Shown piece after piece: positions 15,812 to 24,498 of a DNA stretch of 64,000 nucleotides. Where the stretch lies: assembly GCF_040276085.1 (NCBI RefSeq), contig NZ_JBELOK010000001.1, positions 248,001 through 312,000 on the forward strand, given 5' to 3'. The position numbers and the translations under genes were made by a program. Positions within the stretch are counted from its first letter, which is position 1; the number at the start of each line of letters is the position of its first letter. The notes under the pieces were generated by a model. That model saw only the letters and a program-made list of their open reading frames with translations, searched no databases and had not been told where the DNA came from. The stretch comes from Castellaniella sp040276085 (lineage in GTDB: Bacteria > Pseudomonadota > Gammaproteobacteria > Burkholderiales > Burkholderiaceae_B).

Positions 15812-17324
15812 GCGCGATGGACAGTTTTTCCAGGTAACCCCGGGCGGGTTCTTTCAGCCGCTGCTCGTTAAGCCCCGCGCCACGAAGCAGTCGCCATCGG
15901 GGTGGTGTCAAAAATTCCTTCCGTAGCGCTTCATAGGTAGTGTGCAGTCGCCTGAGCTGGTACTGCGCGATGCTTTCCGCACGGTCGGACAAGAAGGTGG
16001 CCAGAAGGGGCATTTTATACAGGTTTTTCTCGATCGTAGATCGACCTCCAAGCTGCTTCAGATAGTAGGACTTGGAGCGGCGCGGCCCATGGTTATCAGC
16101 CTGGAGCGCAGCGGCAAGGTGTTGCAGTGCAAGACAATATTGCGTATCGCGCTGATGCCAATCCACCCGCGGGGTGCGCCGAGCGGGCGGTGCGCCGACA
16201 TACTGGCGATTCACCTCAAGCAGCCAGCCATGGCGCTTTCGATACAACCTTGCGTACAATGCAGGATCAAGCCTCCTGGCCTGTTTGGGAGTGCTTTGCG
16301 TGAGCAGGCTTATCCAGCGCGACTGATCGCCATCGATTTCCTGTCGGTCATCGGCGCAACTTGGGGTATGCCGCGAAACGCTGTTGGCCGGATACCGGCG
16401 CGCACGCTCAATGACCTCGCGGATCTGCCAGCTACCGTCAAGAAGCGCATGATTGACGACGATATGCTGCAGGTAGCTAAAGCTCTTTCGGTGCTTACAA
16501 AATAAGGCTACCAGCCAATCGGATTCGCTTCCTATTGACGCCTCACCAATAAAATGAAATCGCGCCAACCATGCCACCGGCCAAATCTGCATCACCCGCG
16601 CTCTCACCTGCCGATGATCGATTTGCGATTGGCCCCGACAGAGGCCAAGCTGGCCAGCAAGGTGTCGGTAGTAGGCCGTCCATTGATCCGGTGAGGGGGA
16701 CGGTCGAGCAGGCAGGCGAAGCAGTTGGCGCACTTGGCGCTCGACCCAGAGCGAGGCGGATTCACCCGCTGGTTGCTCGACCGCCGGACAATAGTCGGGT
16801 GATGCCGCGATGAACCGGTGGCGCTGCACGGCGGGTCTGGCAATGTGCGCTTCAACCAGCATCCCGTGGTCCGGGCACATATCCACTCCAGCCACCTGCC
16901 ACGCTCTTTGCCAAAAGTATTCTCCTCGTTGGGCCTGCTGGCCAGCCAGGCATCCAGGGCAATAGCGGATGTAAGACGGTATCTTGATGCGAGAGGCCGC
17001 CACCCCTAACGCCAGATGCACCGCGCCGTGTGCACGGCCAGCCATTTGCATCATGCAGCGTTTGCGCCGATCCTCGGGGACAAACGGGGCATAAATCGGA
17101 AACAACGTATGCTCGTAGATCAATTTCTCCAGGGTGAATCCGTCGGGCAACCATCGCAATAGCGCAGACAGCTGATTGGGCAGGTCTAGCGTTGCGATAA
17201 CACCACGACTTCCAAAGACCTCGCCCAGCAACTGCTTGGGGCTGATCAGTCCATGGCGCACCCCTGCTCTTGCCACCACGCTGTAGAGCAATTCGTCTGG
17301 GTACGGAACCGGGAAATTGAGCAA
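15792..17324 (-). CDS. tnsD: Tn7-type target-selection protein TnsD (TniQ family)
   Basis: 510 aa, TniQ/TnsD family. The N-terminus (MLNFPVPYPDELLYSVVARAG, SPKQLLGEVFG, LIYEHTLFPIYAPFV) is strongly like Tn7 TnsD. The zinc-binding CCCH motif is visible (YCPGC about residue 120, then DMCPDHG). The C-terminal half keeps FSYLQHIVVNHALL, RVDWHQRD and RRWRLLRGAGLNE. In Tn7, TnsD binds the 3' end of glmS and recruits TnsC for attTn7 insertion. Neither copy of the element in this window lies next to glmS, so these insertions were not TnsD-directed or were later moved. It starts 6 bp after tnsC. Confidence 0.93.
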   Translation of the reverse strand: MLNFPVPYPDELLYSVVARAGVRHGLISPKQLLGEVFGSRGVIATLDLPNQLSALLRWLPDGFTLEKLIYEHTLFPIYAPFVPEDRRKRCMMQMAGRAHGAVHLALGVAASRIKIPSYIRYCPGCLAGQQAQRGEYFWQRAWQVAGVDMCPDHGMLVEAHIARPAVQRHRFIAASPDYCPAVEQPAGESASLWVERQVRQLLRLPARPSPSPDQWTAYYRHLAGQLGLCRGQSQIDHRQVRARVMQIWPVAWLARFHFIGEASIGSESDWLVALFCKHRKSFSYLQHIVVNHALLDGSWQIREVIERARRYPANSVSRHTPSCADDRQEIDGDQSRWISLLTQSTPKQARRLDPALYARLYRKRHGWLLEVNRQYVGAPPARRTPRVDWHQRDTQYCLALQHLAAALQADNHGPRRSKSYYLKQLGGRSTIEKNLYKMPLLATFLSDRAESIAQYQLRRLHTTYEALRKEFLTPPRWRLLRGAGLNEQRLKEPARGYLEKLSIAHEIQRH

Positions 17325-17330
17325 GCGTTG

Positions 17331-18986
17331 CTACGCGAAGGCATCCGTCCAGCCTTGCGTATCGAATAGGCACTCTTCACGACCGACCCCTTCCAGAAAC
17401 GCATTCTCATCAGTGGACTGGGAGTGCACAAAGCGCAAGTCATTCGATGCGAGCGTATGCCAAGCCGTCTGTTTCACCCGCGGTGGTTTGGCTGCCAACC
17501 GCGCGGGCTTGGATTTTTCAGCATCCTGATACCAGTTAAGGATCAAGGGCATCATGTCCTTCATGGCCAGCCCGGGAAAACGCTCAAACACCCGATTGAT
17601 CAGCGGTTCGAGCAAGCTCGACGCGCACCCCAAATCAACCAGCAAGTTGTGCAAACGAATCGCCTGCTCATTGCCCGGGTACAAGGCGGTGGCATCCAGA
17701 CGCTCCTGCTTGCTGTGCAACAGACTACCCAACTCCAGAATCTTCTTGTCCACATCGGGAATCGTCAAATCCGAGTAGCGGGCAATCCGCATCACATCAC
17801 CCGAGCGGATCGCATCGATCATGGGATGAATCGGCTTTAGCTCATCCTGATAGACTTTTTCCATCAGGGCCGGCGTAATGCGTTCAATGCCTGTGACGAC
17901 CGCTCTGATTTGAGACAGGACAAACAGCTTGATGACCACATCCATGATGCCTTGAGAGAGGTCATACCAGACATCGCGGATGTCATCGGGCATCTCGGGG
18001 GCCGCTTTGGTGAGCCATTGATACCTCCACAACCGGCCAGTGAACGCGCCCCACTCGGTACGCAAGGCATCCTCATCGGCGGCGGGCTTGCTGATTGGCT
18101 CCCACAATATCGAGCCAAACCCGGCGCCGCGACGCGCCGAGCGCAGATCCAGCTCAAAGATCGGCCTGGCTTTGGGCGTACCCACCATCACCACGGGCAC
18201 CGAAATCTCATTGACCAAGGTGACGAAAAAGTTGAGCATACGTTCAGCGCCGCCCGAGTTTCGCACGCTCAGATGCTGAATCTCATCGATCACCAACAGG
18301 CCTATGGCGTGCGTGTTGGCAATATGCGCCATCACGGCGATCAGCGTTTCCACGCTATGGCGCTTCTCGACATAACGACGCACGTAGTTCGTGGCCAGCA
18401 CCGCATCAATTTCCCGGAAAAAATTGTGGCATAGACTTTTCAGCGAACCGTCATGGGGGCAGTCAATTTTAAGAAATACAATCTGGGTGAAGTTGTGCTG
18501 CTTGTGGTAGATGAGCTGCGGGTAGGTCGCCAATATGCGGTTGATCGAACTGGTCTTGCCCGAGCCCGAGCAGCCAATAAAGGCCAGGCTCTTGGCAGTC
18601 GATTGCACGTGTTCAAACCGAAAAACACCCAGATCGCCCAGCATGATGCGCTCATAGCCATTCTGGATGTGGGCGTTGAGCGCTCCGGTGGCCAGGTTTC
18701 TGCCCACATAGCCCTGCCTGAGCAGGATGGAAAGCTTTGACTCCAGTTCGATGTGGCGCGATAACGGCTGAAAAAAGCGATCCAGCAACTGGGCGATGAC
18801 GTGGATTCTCGTCTGGCCATCCAGATAGGCATCGGTGGGGCGAAAAGCAATCTGGCCCGATAGCCCGTCGCGCAGCTGGCGCTTATCCAGTATGGGCGGC
18901 AAGGCCTCGATCAGGGGGTTTCCCTGATATTGGCTCACGCCGGTATCGCTATACATGGCCTGAACCATGCCTTGGGGCAGCGTCAC
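17331..18986 (-). CDS. tnsC: Tn7-type regulator ATPase TnsC
   Basis: 551 aa (Tn7 TnsC has 555). AAA+ ATPase with Walker A GCSGSGKTSS at about 138-147 and Walker B GLLVIDEIQHLS around 232-243. It links target-site proteins (TnsD or TnsE) to the TnsAB transposase and mediates target immunity. The start codon overlaps the tnsB stop (ATGA), indicating translational coupling. Confidence 0.95.
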   Translation of the reverse strand: MTLPQGMVQAMYSDTGVSQYQGNPLIEALPPILDKRQLRDGLSGQIAFRPTDAYLDGQTRIHVIAQLLDRFFQPLSRHIELESKLSILLRQGYVGRNLATGALNAHIQNGYERIMLGDLGVFRFEHVQSTAKSLAFIGCSGSGKTSSINRILATYPQLIYHKQHNFTQIVFLKIDCPHDGSLKSLCHNFFREIDAVLATNYVRRYVEKRHSVETLIAVMAHIANTHAIGLLVIDEIQHLSVRNSGGAERMLNFFVTLVNEISVPVVMVGTPKARPIFELDLRSARRGAGFGSILWEPISKPAADEDALRTEWGAFTGRLWRYQWLTKAAPEMPDDIRDVWYDLSQGIMDVVIKLFVLSQIRAVVTGIERITPALMEKVYQDELKPIHPMIDAIRSGDVMRIARYSDLTIPDVDKKILELGSLLHSKQERLDATALYPGNEQAIRLHNLLVDLGCASSLLEPLINRVFERFPGLAMKDMMPLILNWYQDAEKSKPARLAAKPPRVKQTAWHTLASNDLRFVHSQSTDENAFLEGVGREECLFDTQGWTDAFA

Positions 18987-21067
18987 GTGTCGTCCTCAAA
19001 CAAAACATCCAGGAAATCGGGAAAGGCCCCATCTTCGGGCTCGGGCTGCAAATAGATGACCTGCGATGTGGGCTTGCTCTCTTTGCCGCCCTCAGGTTGC
19101 GCCGATGATCGATGATGCTTACGCTCCATCTCACGAGCCCGCTCCCGATTCTTGCTCATGCCCGCCAGGGCCTGCGCCTTTGAGTCGCCCAAGCTCGCGG
19201 GGCGAAGCCTCTGTGCCTGATCGATGGTCGCCTGAATGCGGCGATCCAGATTTCTTTTGCTTTCCCGCTCCTGCAACTGGGCCGATGCGGTTGTTCTCCG
19301 TTGTGCCTTCTGACTTGCCCATAGCTCCCACATGGATTGATCACGGTACTGTCTGGAGCGATCCGTCAAGGTGCAACGCCAGTAGTCCGACTGAGCTGAG
19401 TCAGGGTAAACATAGATCGTATTCGCACTTGCCGGATCATAGGCGGCCATCATCGTGTTGGGCCGCTCTTGTCTTGTTCTGTGCAGCCAGCCAGAGACCA
19501 TCAGTTCCCTGCACGAGTAAAAGGCGCCAAAACACCGGATACCATAGTCCGATACCGTCACCTTGACGCGAGGCAACAGCGCTAATTTCAACGCCTCGTC
19601 GGCAACCGTTCTCAAGCGTCCGCTTCGGTGCGCAATGCCCCAGCGCCAGAGGTTGATGGGAACACTAGAAAGCGTATCGGGCATATCCGGCTCGCGGTCA
19701 TATTTGACCAACACGGCATGCAAATTTCGATGCAGAATTGATCCCAGTATGATTTGCGTAAAGTCATTCAATGTCAGGGTGGCATCCAGCCGATAATCCT
19801 TGCCGCCTCGCTTTTTGACGATGGTGCCCGTGACGACGCCCGGCGCAAACGGCTTGAAGTCTGCCTGGATCGTATGAAAGTGGCGCTCCACAATGCCTTT
19901 GGCGTCGCCCCGATAGGGTGGCGTATTTTCGATCCTGACGCCAAAGGCTTGCTCCAGATATTCGATCTGGTGGCCCAGCAGCTCGCCACGATCGGCAAGA
20001 ATCGCATCGGGCAGCCCGACCGAGGGCCAGTCCTCGGAGGCTATCTCGTACCCATACGCGCGGCACAACTGCGCCTTGTCGGTCATGGCATTGGCCAAAG
20101 CCAACACGGCGGTCGCGTAGGACGGGTTTTCAAGCCCCACATAAAACCCGGCGATCAACCTGCTGTAGACATCCACCACGACATACAGTGTCGGGCGTCC
20201 GATGATTTTCCGCCTGTCAGCGGACAACAGGTATATGTCGGCGATTGTCGCATCAATCTCATAGCGGGCACCCGGTCCATGAGCGCCTGCAGTGGCCGTG
20301 CCATGTATCGGCCGGATGTCCTTCTGATACTCAATTTTGTTGGCTTTCAACCGGATGCGCTCGGCGCGAAGGTACTCGCGTTCATAAAAAAAGCGAAGCT
20401 GCGCCACGGTCGGAAAGTCCGTTTTCTCAACGTCGGGGTAAGACGCCTCGTACATGTCCTCAAAACGGCGGTGGGTATAGGGCAAAGAGCGACCCTTATC
20501 CGTCAGATAGTGGCGGTCGAGCACAATCCGGAACATCCGTTCAATATCGGCGTTGATCGTGGCGCCCGTGCCCGGCGACACGCTTCTGGGGCGGCCCAGC
20601 TTCTTTCTGGAACTCTTACGCTTTTTCCCTTTGGCGCCGCAATGCTTGTAGTCTGGCAACAGCGCGTTTGGTGTGCCGCCACGCTGCCAGTATTGGCGTA
20701 AAAGAGCATAAATCGTTTTCGGTGCCGCGCCTGATCTGTCCGCAGCCTCCTTGATCAATGCACCCCGGCCTCGTCGACGCACGATGTCGGGATGCTTGAT
20801 CAGGGCTTCAATCACTGCGAAGCGCTGGTCTCGAATCTGCTGAGAAACCGAGCCCTGCACGGGCAATTGCGACGCCAAGTCAGCAAACGGATCATCGACC
20901 TTTCTCAGGGTTTCTGAGAGAATCTCCGCCTCGACTTGCGAGACGGGTATGCGCTCAGGCAGGGTGCTGCCCGAGTCGATATCGATCCACGTATACCTGC
21001 CCTCGGAGATCAGGAGAACACGATATCGGGCTTTTCCATGCGCCACCACATCATTGATTCGCAGCAC
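18983..21067 (-). CDS. tnsB: Tn7-type transposase TnsB
   Basis: 694 aa (Tn7 TnsB has 702). N-terminal DNA-binding region with helix-turn-helix segments (IKEAADRSGAAPKTIYALLRQYWQ), then an rve integrase core with the catalytic acids in YEIDATIADIYL, ILADRGELLG and GIVERHFHTI, and a Mu-type C-terminal domain. It binds the repeated end sites and cuts and joins the 3' ends. The tail is charged and helical (about 600-680), as expected for the TnsC-contacting part. It overlaps tnsA by 17 bp. Confidence 0.95.
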   Translation of the reverse strand: MLRINDVVAHGKARYRVLLISEGRYTWIDIDSGSTLPERIPVSQVEAEILSETLRKVDDPFADLASQLPVQGSVSQQIRDQRFAVIEALIKHPDIVRRRGRGALIKEAADRSGAAPKTIYALLRQYWQRGGTPNALLPDYKHCGAKGKKRKSSRKKLGRPRSVSPGTGATINADIERMFRIVLDRHYLTDKGRSLPYTHRRFEDMYEASYPDVEKTDFPTVAQLRFFYEREYLRAERIRLKANKIEYQKDIRPIHGTATAGAHGPGARYEIDATIADIYLLSADRRKIIGRPTLYVVVDVYSRLIAGFYVGLENPSYATAVLALANAMTDKAQLCRAYGYEIASEDWPSVGLPDAILADRGELLGHQIEYLEQAFGVRIENTPPYRGDAKGIVERHFHTIQADFKPFAPGVVTGTIVKKRGGKDYRLDATLTLNDFTQIILGSILHRNLHAVLVKYDREPDMPDTLSSVPINLWRWGIAHRSGRLRTVADEALKLALLPRVKVTVSDYGIRCFGAFYSCRELMVSGWLHRTRQERPNTMMAAYDPASANTIYVYPDSAQSDYWRCTLTDRSRQYRDQSMWELWASQKAQRRTTASAQLQERESKRNLDRRIQATIDQAQRLRPASLGDSKAQALAGMSKNRERAREMERKHHRSSAQPEGGKESKPTSQVIYLQPEPEDGAFPDFLDVLFEDDT

Positions 21068-21881
21068 AGCGATCCCTCAACGCGTGAATATCCGACGAGG
21101 CATGCAGGTCACCCACCACAAGATCCGCCCAGGGCCTTCTGATATCAAAGAGCACCATTCTCATTGCCAGAAGCGTGCGGGTCTTTTGCAGCGACTCGCC
21201 CAATTCCAGCGAATAGGCCTGATCCAGCCTCATTGCGGCCTCGGATAACCGTAGTGCCGGATTCTGCGAAAAATAGTTCAGATACAGGGGTGCCACATCA
21301 AGGAGGCCTTCGATGTCCCCCAACGGCGTTTGAGCGGGGTACAGCCATTCGATATTCTTGGCCACCGCCTTGGGTATCTGTTTTTCCGTGAGTAAATACC
21401 ACGGCACGCCTTTCATCTCCCAATAGCGACGCTCGATCTCCAGCTTTTCAACGACTCTATGCTTGAGAAGGTCTGACGAGGGCTTAACTTGAACCGCCAT
21501 TCTAGGCAGGCTCGGCATGCTGGTATCCACGAGGAAGTCCGTCGACATGACCCGAAGCTTGCCACCCACCTCCGGGTGACGGATACCCGCCTTGGCGGCA
21601 AGCTCAACCGTATCGGTCATCCTGAGCGGGTACTGTTCTCGAATGTCGGTTACGGCGGGGTGCCAGTCGAACAGAAAAAAAGCCGCCAACTCCAGGTCTG
21701 AAAGCAGATGGTGCGTTCGCTGCGCCTGAAATCCCCACACGCGGTGGGATCTTCCCGAAGAAGGCAGATCCCTCACCGTCAGCCACGGCCGATAATCTTT
21801 GCCAACACCCGCGCCTCGCCCTTGCTTAATCCATTTCTCGGTACGGGCATCAAGGTTGGAACCGGCCATGGTCAGCGTCAT
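21051..21881 (-). CDS. tnsA: Tn7-type endonuclease TnsA
   Basis: About 276 aa from the ATG at 21879-21881. The longest frame begins at a TTG (21914) that lies inside a TnsB-type end repeat, so the internal ATG is preferred; a further ATG at 21869 is also possible. The restriction-enzyme-like nuclease core is seen: the acidic residue in LLSDLELAAFFLFDWHP, the aspartate in MSTDFLVD, and the AVQVKPSSD motif carrying the QxK residues, matching the E/D/QxK active site of Tn7 TnsA. It cuts the 5' strands at both ends, giving cut-and-paste movement. First gene of the tns operon, at the right end. Confidence 0.92.
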   Translation of the reverse strand: MTLTMAGSNLDARTEKWIKQGRGAGVGKDYRPWLTVRDLPSSGRSHRVWGFQAQRTHHLLSDLELAAFFLFDWHPAVTDIREQYPLRMTDTVELAAKAGIRHPEVGGKLRVMSTDFLVDTSMPSLPRMAVQVKPSSDLLKHRVVEKLEIERRYWEMKGVPWYLLTEKQIPKAVAKNIEWLYPAQTPLGDIEGLLDVAPLYLNYFSQNPALRLSEAAMRLDQAYSLELGESLQKTRTLLAMRMVLFDIRRPWADLVVGDLHASSDIHALRDRCAANQ

Positions 21882-21902
21882 TCTCGTATCAAAGTCATGC
21901 CT

Positions 21903-21972
21903 GGAATTTACCAACTTTATTCGTAAATTACCAACTTTATTCTCAAGTTACCAACTTTATTATCCGACGACA
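21903..21972 (-). repeat. Tn7-like right end with three tandem TnsB-binding-type sites
   Basis: Three 19-bp repeats of TACCAACTTTATT type at 21903-21921, 21923-21941 and 21943-21961 are spaced exactly 20 bp apart. They are inverted relative to the left-end sites and end in ACA at 21970-21972. The dense right end versus dispersed left end is the Tn7 asymmetry that fixes insertion orientation. The outermost part also supplies the stop codon for the interrupted host gene. A tns promoter probably overlaps these sites, which would allow TnsB autoregulation. Confidence 0.88.
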
Positions 21973-22751
21973 GCAGGCGTGCGGCCCAGGTCCGGTGCAC
22001 GGCTCTGCGTCGGCGTACGGTTGCTGACCGGCGTGCGATTCTCGGCGGGCGCGTGGCTGCCTGCGGCGGGCCCCGCCGTCGGATGGCCGGCATCGTAGCG
22101 GCGCGCGGGGTCACGCTGAGCCGCGTCTTGCGCGTTGCGCTGCACTTGCGTGGCCGCCATGTGCTGCTGCGAAGCAAAGGCGCGCTGCTGCGCGGCGGTC
22201 TGGCGCATGGCCACGCCGCCCGTGCCGCCGTTGTAGCTCACGCGGTTATTGCTGTTGTGTATCACCGTCTTGTCCACGTACACGTTGTGCACGCTGCCCG
22301 TGTTCACGCGGGTGACGGCCGTGTTGTAGTAGAAGTGGTTGTCGCGCCAGCGCCCGCCGCTATAGCCCGTGCCAAAGTAGCCATAGCCGTAGTTGATGCC
22401 GCCATAGAAGCCGACATCATGGCCCCAGTAGCCGGGGTGCCAGTGATACTGGTTTGCTTCCCAGCCCCAGTAGCCCGGCGTCCACAACATCCCCACGGCG
22501 GGCGGCAGCACCCAGGCGCCCGGCACCCAGTAGAAAAACGCCTGCGGTGACCAGCTCCAATACCCCGGCGTCCACAGGTAGTCCGGCCCTGGGGCCGCCG
22601 GCTGATCGTAGACGGGCAAGGGCGGCGGCGGCGTTCCTATGGAAATATTCACGCCCAGGCTGATCTGGGCGCTGGCCACCAGCGGCACGCTCACTGCCGA
22701 AACTCCCAATGCGCTCGAGAGAACGAGCGCAGCCATCGTGCAAGGCCTCAT
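21960..22751 (-). CDS. YXWGXW-repeat protein, C-terminus replaced by transposon sequence
   Basis: About 263 aa from the ATG at 22749-22751, chosen because AAGGGG lies 7 bp upstream; a start 18 bp earlier is weaker. Signal peptide (MAALVLSSALGVSAVSVPLVASAQ), a proline-rich linker, then repeats of the YWSWSP/YWGWEA type (LWTPGYWSW, WVPGAW, LWTPGYWGW, WHPGYWG) and a basic low-complexity tail. These repeats define the YXWGXW family of secreted betaproteobacterial proteins of unknown function. The last three codons and the stop come from the transposon end, so the native C-terminus is lost. The main repeat domain is intact and the product may still work. Confidence 0.82.
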   Translation of the reverse strand: MRPCTMAALVLSSALGVSAVSVPLVASAQISLGVNISIGTPPPPLPVYDQPAAPGPDYLWTPGYWSWSPQAFFYWVPGAWVLPPAVGMLWTPGYWGWEANQYHWHPGYWGHDVGFYGGINYGYGYFGTGYSGGRWRDNHFYYNTAVTRVNTGSVHNVYVDKTVIHNSNNRVSYNGGTGGVAMRQTAAQQRAFASQQHMAATQVQRNAQDAAQRDPARRYDAGHPTAGPAAGSHAPAENRTPVSNRTPTQSRAPDLGRTPAVVG

Positions 22752-22960
22752 GACAATCCCCTTATTCATTCTTTACCCAGCGCGGTTTCGCTCAGAGCGC
22801 CTCGGCCTCATGGCCTGCCACGACTCGCAAGGCGGCGAAATCACGGTTGTTGTGACTGCGCCCGCCCCCAAAGGTTCCTGTCAGCTGTAGCCAATTGAAA
22901 CCAGGGCCGGCCGCACCGGGCCGCCCAAGCGCGCACGCCCCCGTGGCCAAGGCGGCCCGG

Positions 22961-24358
22961 TCACCAGACCCCATGGTGTTCCGGCACGTGGTTGATCAGG
23001 GGCAGGGAAAGCAGCAGCACGAGCCCCGAGGCGGCGCAAAACACGGCCTGCACGTATCCCGGATTGGCGGCTGCCGACAGCAGGGCCGTTGCCACGGAAA
23101 TCGTCAAGATGGAGCCGGTTTGCAGCGAGGCCGAGCGCAGGGCCGCCAGCGTTGCCGAGTGCTCGGTGGCCAGCTGCAGGCCGGCATTGCGGCTGGCCGG
23201 GTTGATGATGCCCCCGCCCGCGCCCACCAGGAAGGCGGAAAGCGCAAGCCAGAAATACGGCGACAGGCTCCAGGGAGGCGGCAGCGCCAGCATGCCCATG
23301 CCCAGGGCAATGACCACGCTGCCGAAACGGATCGGCCGCCGGAACCCCGTGCGGCGCAGCGCAAACGCGGCCAGTACGGAAAACAAGATGGCCGCGGCGC
23401 CCTGCGCCACGAGCAAGGTGCCCGAGGACAAGGCGTCGATGCCGTAGCGATTGGTCGCATAGAGGGGGATCAGCGCCACAATACCGATCGAAATGCCGCC
23501 GAACAGGCTGTTGGCCAGGTTCACGGCGCCAAACCCCTCGCCGTAGATGAGCTTGGGCGCGATGAAGGGCACCGCCACGCGCCCCACATGGCGGACGAAC
23601 CCGACCAGGGAGGCCAGGCAAACCAGCAGCGGCAGCCACACCTGCACCGAGAAGACGGGCACGCCGTCCTCGCCCAGGCTGCTGGCGGTCAGCATGCCGG
23701 CCAGCAGGCCCACGCCCATCAGCACCATGCCCAGCACATCCATGTGCACGTGCCGGGTGGCGGCCCCATCGCGATCGAAGGGAATGTGGTGAAACGCAAA
23801 CAGCAGCACCAGAAGCCCCAGAGGCACGTTGACGAAAAAGACCCCGCGCCAGGTCCAGTACTTCACGAAAAGGCCGCCAAAAATGGGGCCGATCATGGCG
23901 CCAACCGGAAAGATGCTGCCAAAGAGGCTGACGGCGCGGTCGCGGGAGCTGCCAAAGTGGTTGACCACGATGCCCGTGGCCGAGGGCGTCAGCCCCGCGC
24001 CGCCCGCTGCCTGCAGGGCGCGCAAGACGATCAGCACATAGATGTTCTGCGCCAGGGCGCACAGCAGCGAGGTCGTGGTGAAGACGCACACGGCCACCAG
24101 GAAGACGCGCCGGTGCCCGTAGCGTTCGCTGAGCTTGCCGGTGACCGGCAGCATCAGGACGAAACCAAAGGAGTAGGCCGTCAAGGTCCAGCCCGCCCAG
24201 TTGATCGACGTGTCCAGGCCGCTTTGCAGGGCATGCAGCACGGTGGCGACGATGGTCGAGTCGATCGACATCATGAGCAGGGCCACGCTGATGATGGCAA
24301 AGACTTTCAGGCGTGGAACCGGTCCCTTCCGGGCGGGAGGCGTGAAGAGAGCAAGCAT
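22961..24358 (-). CDS. DHA2-type MFS drug transporter
   Basis: 465 aa from the ATG at 24356-24358 (a longer frame begins at 24424). The start of helix 1 (VFAIISVALLMMSIDSTIVATVLHAL) carries the LDxTIVNVALP-like motif C region typical of the 14-helix EmrB/DHA2 family, and SERYGHRRVFLVAVCVF is the loop 2-3 signature. Likely an efflux pump for hydrophobic or cationic compounds. A LysR gene on the same strand ends 141 bp upstream, so shared transcription is uncertain. The 22770-22960 gap holds no gene. Confidence 0.85.
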   Translation of the reverse strand: MLALFTPPARKGPVPRLKVFAIISVALLMMSIDSTIVATVLHALQSGLDTSINWAGWTLTAYSFGFVLMLPVTGKLSERYGHRRVFLVAVCVFTTTSLLCALAQNIYVLIVLRALQAAGGAGLTPSATGIVVNHFGSSRDRAVSLFGSIFPVGAMIGPIFGGLFVKYWTWRGVFFVNVPLGLLVLLFAFHHIPFDRDGAATRHVHMDVLGMVLMGVGLLAGMLTASSLGEDGVPVFSVQVWLPLLVCLASLVGFVRHVGRVAVPFIAPKLIYGEGFGAVNLANSLFGGISIGIVALIPLYATNRYGIDALSSGTLLVAQGAAAILFSVLAAFALRRTGFRRPIRFGSVVIALGMGMLALPPPWSLSPYFWLALSAFLVGAGGGIINPASRNAGLQLATEHSATLAALRSASLQTGSILTISVATALLSAAANPGYVQAVFCAASGLVLLLSLPLINHVPEHHGVW

Positions 24359-24498
24359 GCGAAGCCTGGTGAGGAACGGGACCGGACAAACCCGAGGGCC
24401 GTGTATCTGCCGCCACGATAACACCTGCGCGGCCCGATCCGCTGCGCCGCCCGCGACCCCGACGGCCCGGCAAGCGGGCGTTTGCCGCGAATCCCGGC

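Larger units (their letters stand above)
3556..21972. mobile_element. Tn7-like transposon with tnsABCDE, mercury and copper cargo (copy 1, complete)
   Basis: An 18,417-bp element. The left terminus begins TGTGGTATCTAAATAAAGTT and the right terminus, read inward on the minus strand, begins TGTCGTCGGATAATAAAGTT. Both are TGT, eight bases, then AATAAAGTT, as expected for Tn7-type ends. Three TnsB-type sites are dispersed at the left (3567, 3633, 3688) and three are tandem at the right. tnsA lies at the right end and is followed by tnsB, C, D and E, with the cargo between tnsE and the left end, as in Tn7. The cargo is an IS3-family element, merRTPCA and a copper/redox operon. The 5-bp flanks differ (ccccc left, gcagg right), so there is no target duplication. 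The left boundary is confirmed independently, because sequence identity with copy 2 starts exactly at this TGT. Confidence 0.93.

Noticed and set aside
22895..24421. 508-aa plus-strand frame over the DHA2 transporter
   Set aside because: Antisense to an MFS gene with clear membrane helices; sequence is His/Gln/Gly-rich with no motif.
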